NCBI GenBank assembly: GCA_024072375.1
Contig: CP099617.1
Span: forward strand, 2,336,001-2,400,000
Length of the DNA: 64,000 nt
Direction: 5' to 3'
Origin: Sphingomonadaceae bacterium OTU29LAMAA1
Lineage (GTDB): Bacteria; Pseudomonadota; Alphaproteobacteria; Sphingomonadales; Sphingomonadaceae
In this document: piece after piece, positions 62,501-64,000 of the stretch
How positions within the stretch are numbered: position 1 is the stretch's first letter
How the letters are laid out: every line of letters starts with the position of its first letter
Notes under the pieces: generated by a model
Told to the model about the DNA's origin: nothing
What the model saw: only the letters and a program-made list of their open reading frames with translations
Databases searched by the model: none
Position numbers and translations under genes: made by a program

Positions 62501-62953
62501 GACGGACATTTCCGCCGCCTGTTCACCACGTTATTCGACGGCGGCGCCGCGCATCTCGAACTGATCGATTCGGACGATCCACTCGAGGCGGGGCTTGAGA
62601 TCATGGCGCAACCGCCCGGCAAGCGGCTGCAATCGCTCACCCTCCTGTCCGGCGGCGAACAGGCGCTGACCGCCGTCGCGCTGATCTTCGCGCTCTTCCT
62701 CACCAACCCCGCGCCGATCTGCGTGCTCGACGAGGTCGACGCGCCGCTCGACGATGCCAACATCGAACGCTTCTGCGACCTGCTCGACCGAATGACGCAG
62801 GAGACCGACACGCGCTACCTGATCGTCACGCACAATGCGGTGACGATGAGCCGCATGCACCGCCTGTTCGGCGTCACCATGGTCGAACGCGGCGTCAGCC
62901 GGCTCGTGTCGGTCGACCTCGGCGGCGCGACGACATTGCTCGCGGCGGAATGA
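59558..62953 (+). CDS. smc: Chromosome segregation protein SMC
   Basis: SMC ATPase of 1131 residues, the core of bacterial condensin. The N-terminal head has [23 protein letters not shown]. Two long Ala/Arg/Glu-rich coiled coils flank a hinge (about residues 500-590). The C-terminal head has the signature [19 protein letters not shown] and Walker B [19 protein letters not shown]. Start GTG 59558 precedes [14 protein letters not shown]. The coiled coils are unusually Ala-rich, fitting the high GC. scpA and scpB are not adjacent. Confidence 0.95.
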   Translation: [1131 protein letters not shown]

Positions 62954-63026
62954 TGTTGCGGTCGATCAATATCCTATTGCAGCCAGCGCCCTTGTCGCTC
63001 GCCATCGCGGAACGTATATCGAACGG

Positions 63027-64000
63027 ATGGCGCAGCTCGACACCCGTGAAAAGCTCGCGATCCTCGCCGACGCCGCCAAATACGATGCGTCCTGCGCGTC
63101 GTCCGGCACCGAAAAGCGCAACAGCCGCGACGGCAAGGGGCTGGGTTCGACCGAGGGCATGGGCATCTGCCACGCCTATGCGCCCGATGGCCGCTGCATC
63201 AGCCTATTGAAGATCCTGCTGACCAACAGCTGCATCTTCGACTGCCATTATTGCATCAACCGCAAGAGCAGCAACGTCCGCCGCGCGCGCTTCACCGCAC
63301 AGGAAGTCGTCAATCTCACCATCGCCTTCTACAAGCGCAATTATATCGAGGGTCTGTTCCTCTCGTCCGGCATCATCAAGTCATCGAACTACACGATGGA
63401 ACAGATGGTCGAGGTCGCGCGGTCGTTGCGCGAGGATCACCATTTCCGCGGCTACATCCATCTCAAGACCATCCCCGATGCCGATCCCGAACTGGTCCAT
63501 CAGGCCGGGCTGTATGCCGACCGCGTCTCGATCAACGTCGAGCTGCCGACCGTCAGCGGGCTGAAGCGCCTCGCCCCCGAAAAGGACGGTGCACGGATCG
63601 AGGGCGCGATGAAGGACGTAAAGACGTCGATCGTCGACAACGGCGACGCCCGCAAGAAGTACAAATCCGCACCGCGCTTCGCCCCCGCCGGGCAGTCGAC
63701 GCAGATGATCGTCGGGGCAGACGCCGCGACCGATGGCGAGATCGTCACCCGCGCCTCGACGCTCTACGATCGCTTCGGCCTGCGCCGCGTCTATTACAGC
63801 GCGTTCAGCCCGATCCCCGACGCCAGCACGGTGTTGCCTCTGCAACGCCCGCCGCTGATGCGCGAACATCGGCTCTATCAGTCCGACTGGCTTATGCGCT
63901 TCTACGATTACAAGCCGCACGAGGTCGTCGCGGCGGCGGACGATGCCACCGGCATGCTGCCGCTCGACATCGATCCCAAGCTCGCCTGGGCGCTGAAATT
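63027..64000 (+). CDS. Radical SAM protein, putative DNA modification/repair (partial)
   Basis: The gene starts at ATG 63027 and is open at the right edge. The radical SAM cluster motif is SCIFDCHYC (Cys-x3-Cys-x2-Cys), preceded by the N-terminal Cys-containing part KLAILADAAKYDASCASSG. This matches the TIGR03916 family, which usually sits beside a uracil-DNA-glycosylase-like UdgX gene; that gene would lie beyond 64 kb. About 324 residues are visible, with SINVELPTVSGLKRLAPEK typical of the family. The stop codon is outside the window. Confidence 0.88.
   Translation, partial: MAQLDTREKLAILADAAKYDASCASSGTEKRNSRDGKGLGSTEGMGICHAYAPDGRCISLLKILLTNSCIFDCHYCINRKSSNVRRARFTAQEVVNLTIAFYKRNYIEGLFLSSGIIKSSNYTMEQMVEVARSLREDHHFRGYIHLKTIPDADPELVHQAGLYADRVSINVELPTVSGLKRLAPEKDGARIEGAMKDVKTSIVDNGDARKKYKSAPRFAPAGQSTQMIVGADAATDGEIVTRASTLYDRFGLRRVYYSAFSPIPDASTVLPLQRPPLMREHRLYQSDWLMRFYDYKPHEVVAAADDATGMLPLDIDPKLAWALK

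Noticed and set aside
60701..62509. 602-codon Gly-rich minus-strand open frame antisense to smc
   Set aside because: An artefact of the Ala-rich coiled-coil codons of smc, read on the other strand as Gly.

Overview
The window is high-GC and gene-dense, and reads as chromosome from a Sphingomonas-like alphaproteobacterium. The support is a zeaxanthin-type carotenoid set (crtY, crtI, crtB, crtZ), an Atm1-type exporter, a cytochrome bc1 chaperone beside a DUF177 protein, class I lysyl-tRNA synthetase, TldD, BamE, and many short GC-rich palindromic intergenic repeats. Most genes are housekeeping. I see no phage, transposase, CRISPR array, rRNA or tRNA gene.

Region 1 (about 0.1-7.3 kb) is the most distinctive. 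Four tandem paralogues of Tat-exported ferritin-like diiron proteins lie on the minus strand as two soluble+lipoprotein pairs. They are divergent from an ECF sigma factor (SigK type) and its RskA-like anti-sigma factor. A shared (C/T)ATCC-N16-GTA motif precedes the first pair, the second pair and the sigma gene, which suggests one self-contained regulon.

Region 2 (7.3-15.2 kb): a minus-strand MipA/OmpV, DUF2141 and sterol-desaturase-family operon and a GNAT acetyltransferase, then plus-strand crtY-crtI, an RlpA-like lipoprotein, a LOG-family protein and crtB. crtB has no conventional start codon for its conserved N-terminus.

Region 3 (15.3-31.3 kb): Atm1 exporter, an SdpI/SdpR pair, recQ, a TIGR01244 phosphatase/sulfurtransferase-like protein, bamE, cytochrome bc1 chaperone plus DUF177, AI-2E family permease, SixA coupled to a DinG-type helicase, a Uma2 protein and class I lysS.

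Region 4 (31.3-47.3 kb): a tightly overlapping MFS-nhaA-acetylpolyamine amidohydrolase-MFS operon, M19 dipeptidase, serine acetyltransferase with a C26 amidotransferase and a lipoprotein, etfBA, sucC without sucD, crtZ, a PilZ protein, prs and gltX.

Region 5 (47.3-64.0 kb): tonB with a palindromic promoter, the riboflavin operon ribD-ribE-ribBA-ribH (ribD carries an in-frame palindromic repeat and the RibA half of RibBA lacks its zinc cysteines), amtB-glnK behind a sigma-54 promoter, a ccdAB toxin-antitoxin pair, tldD, a zf-CHCC protein, an orphan ABC ATPase, nadB, smc, and a radical SAM gene that runs off the right edge.
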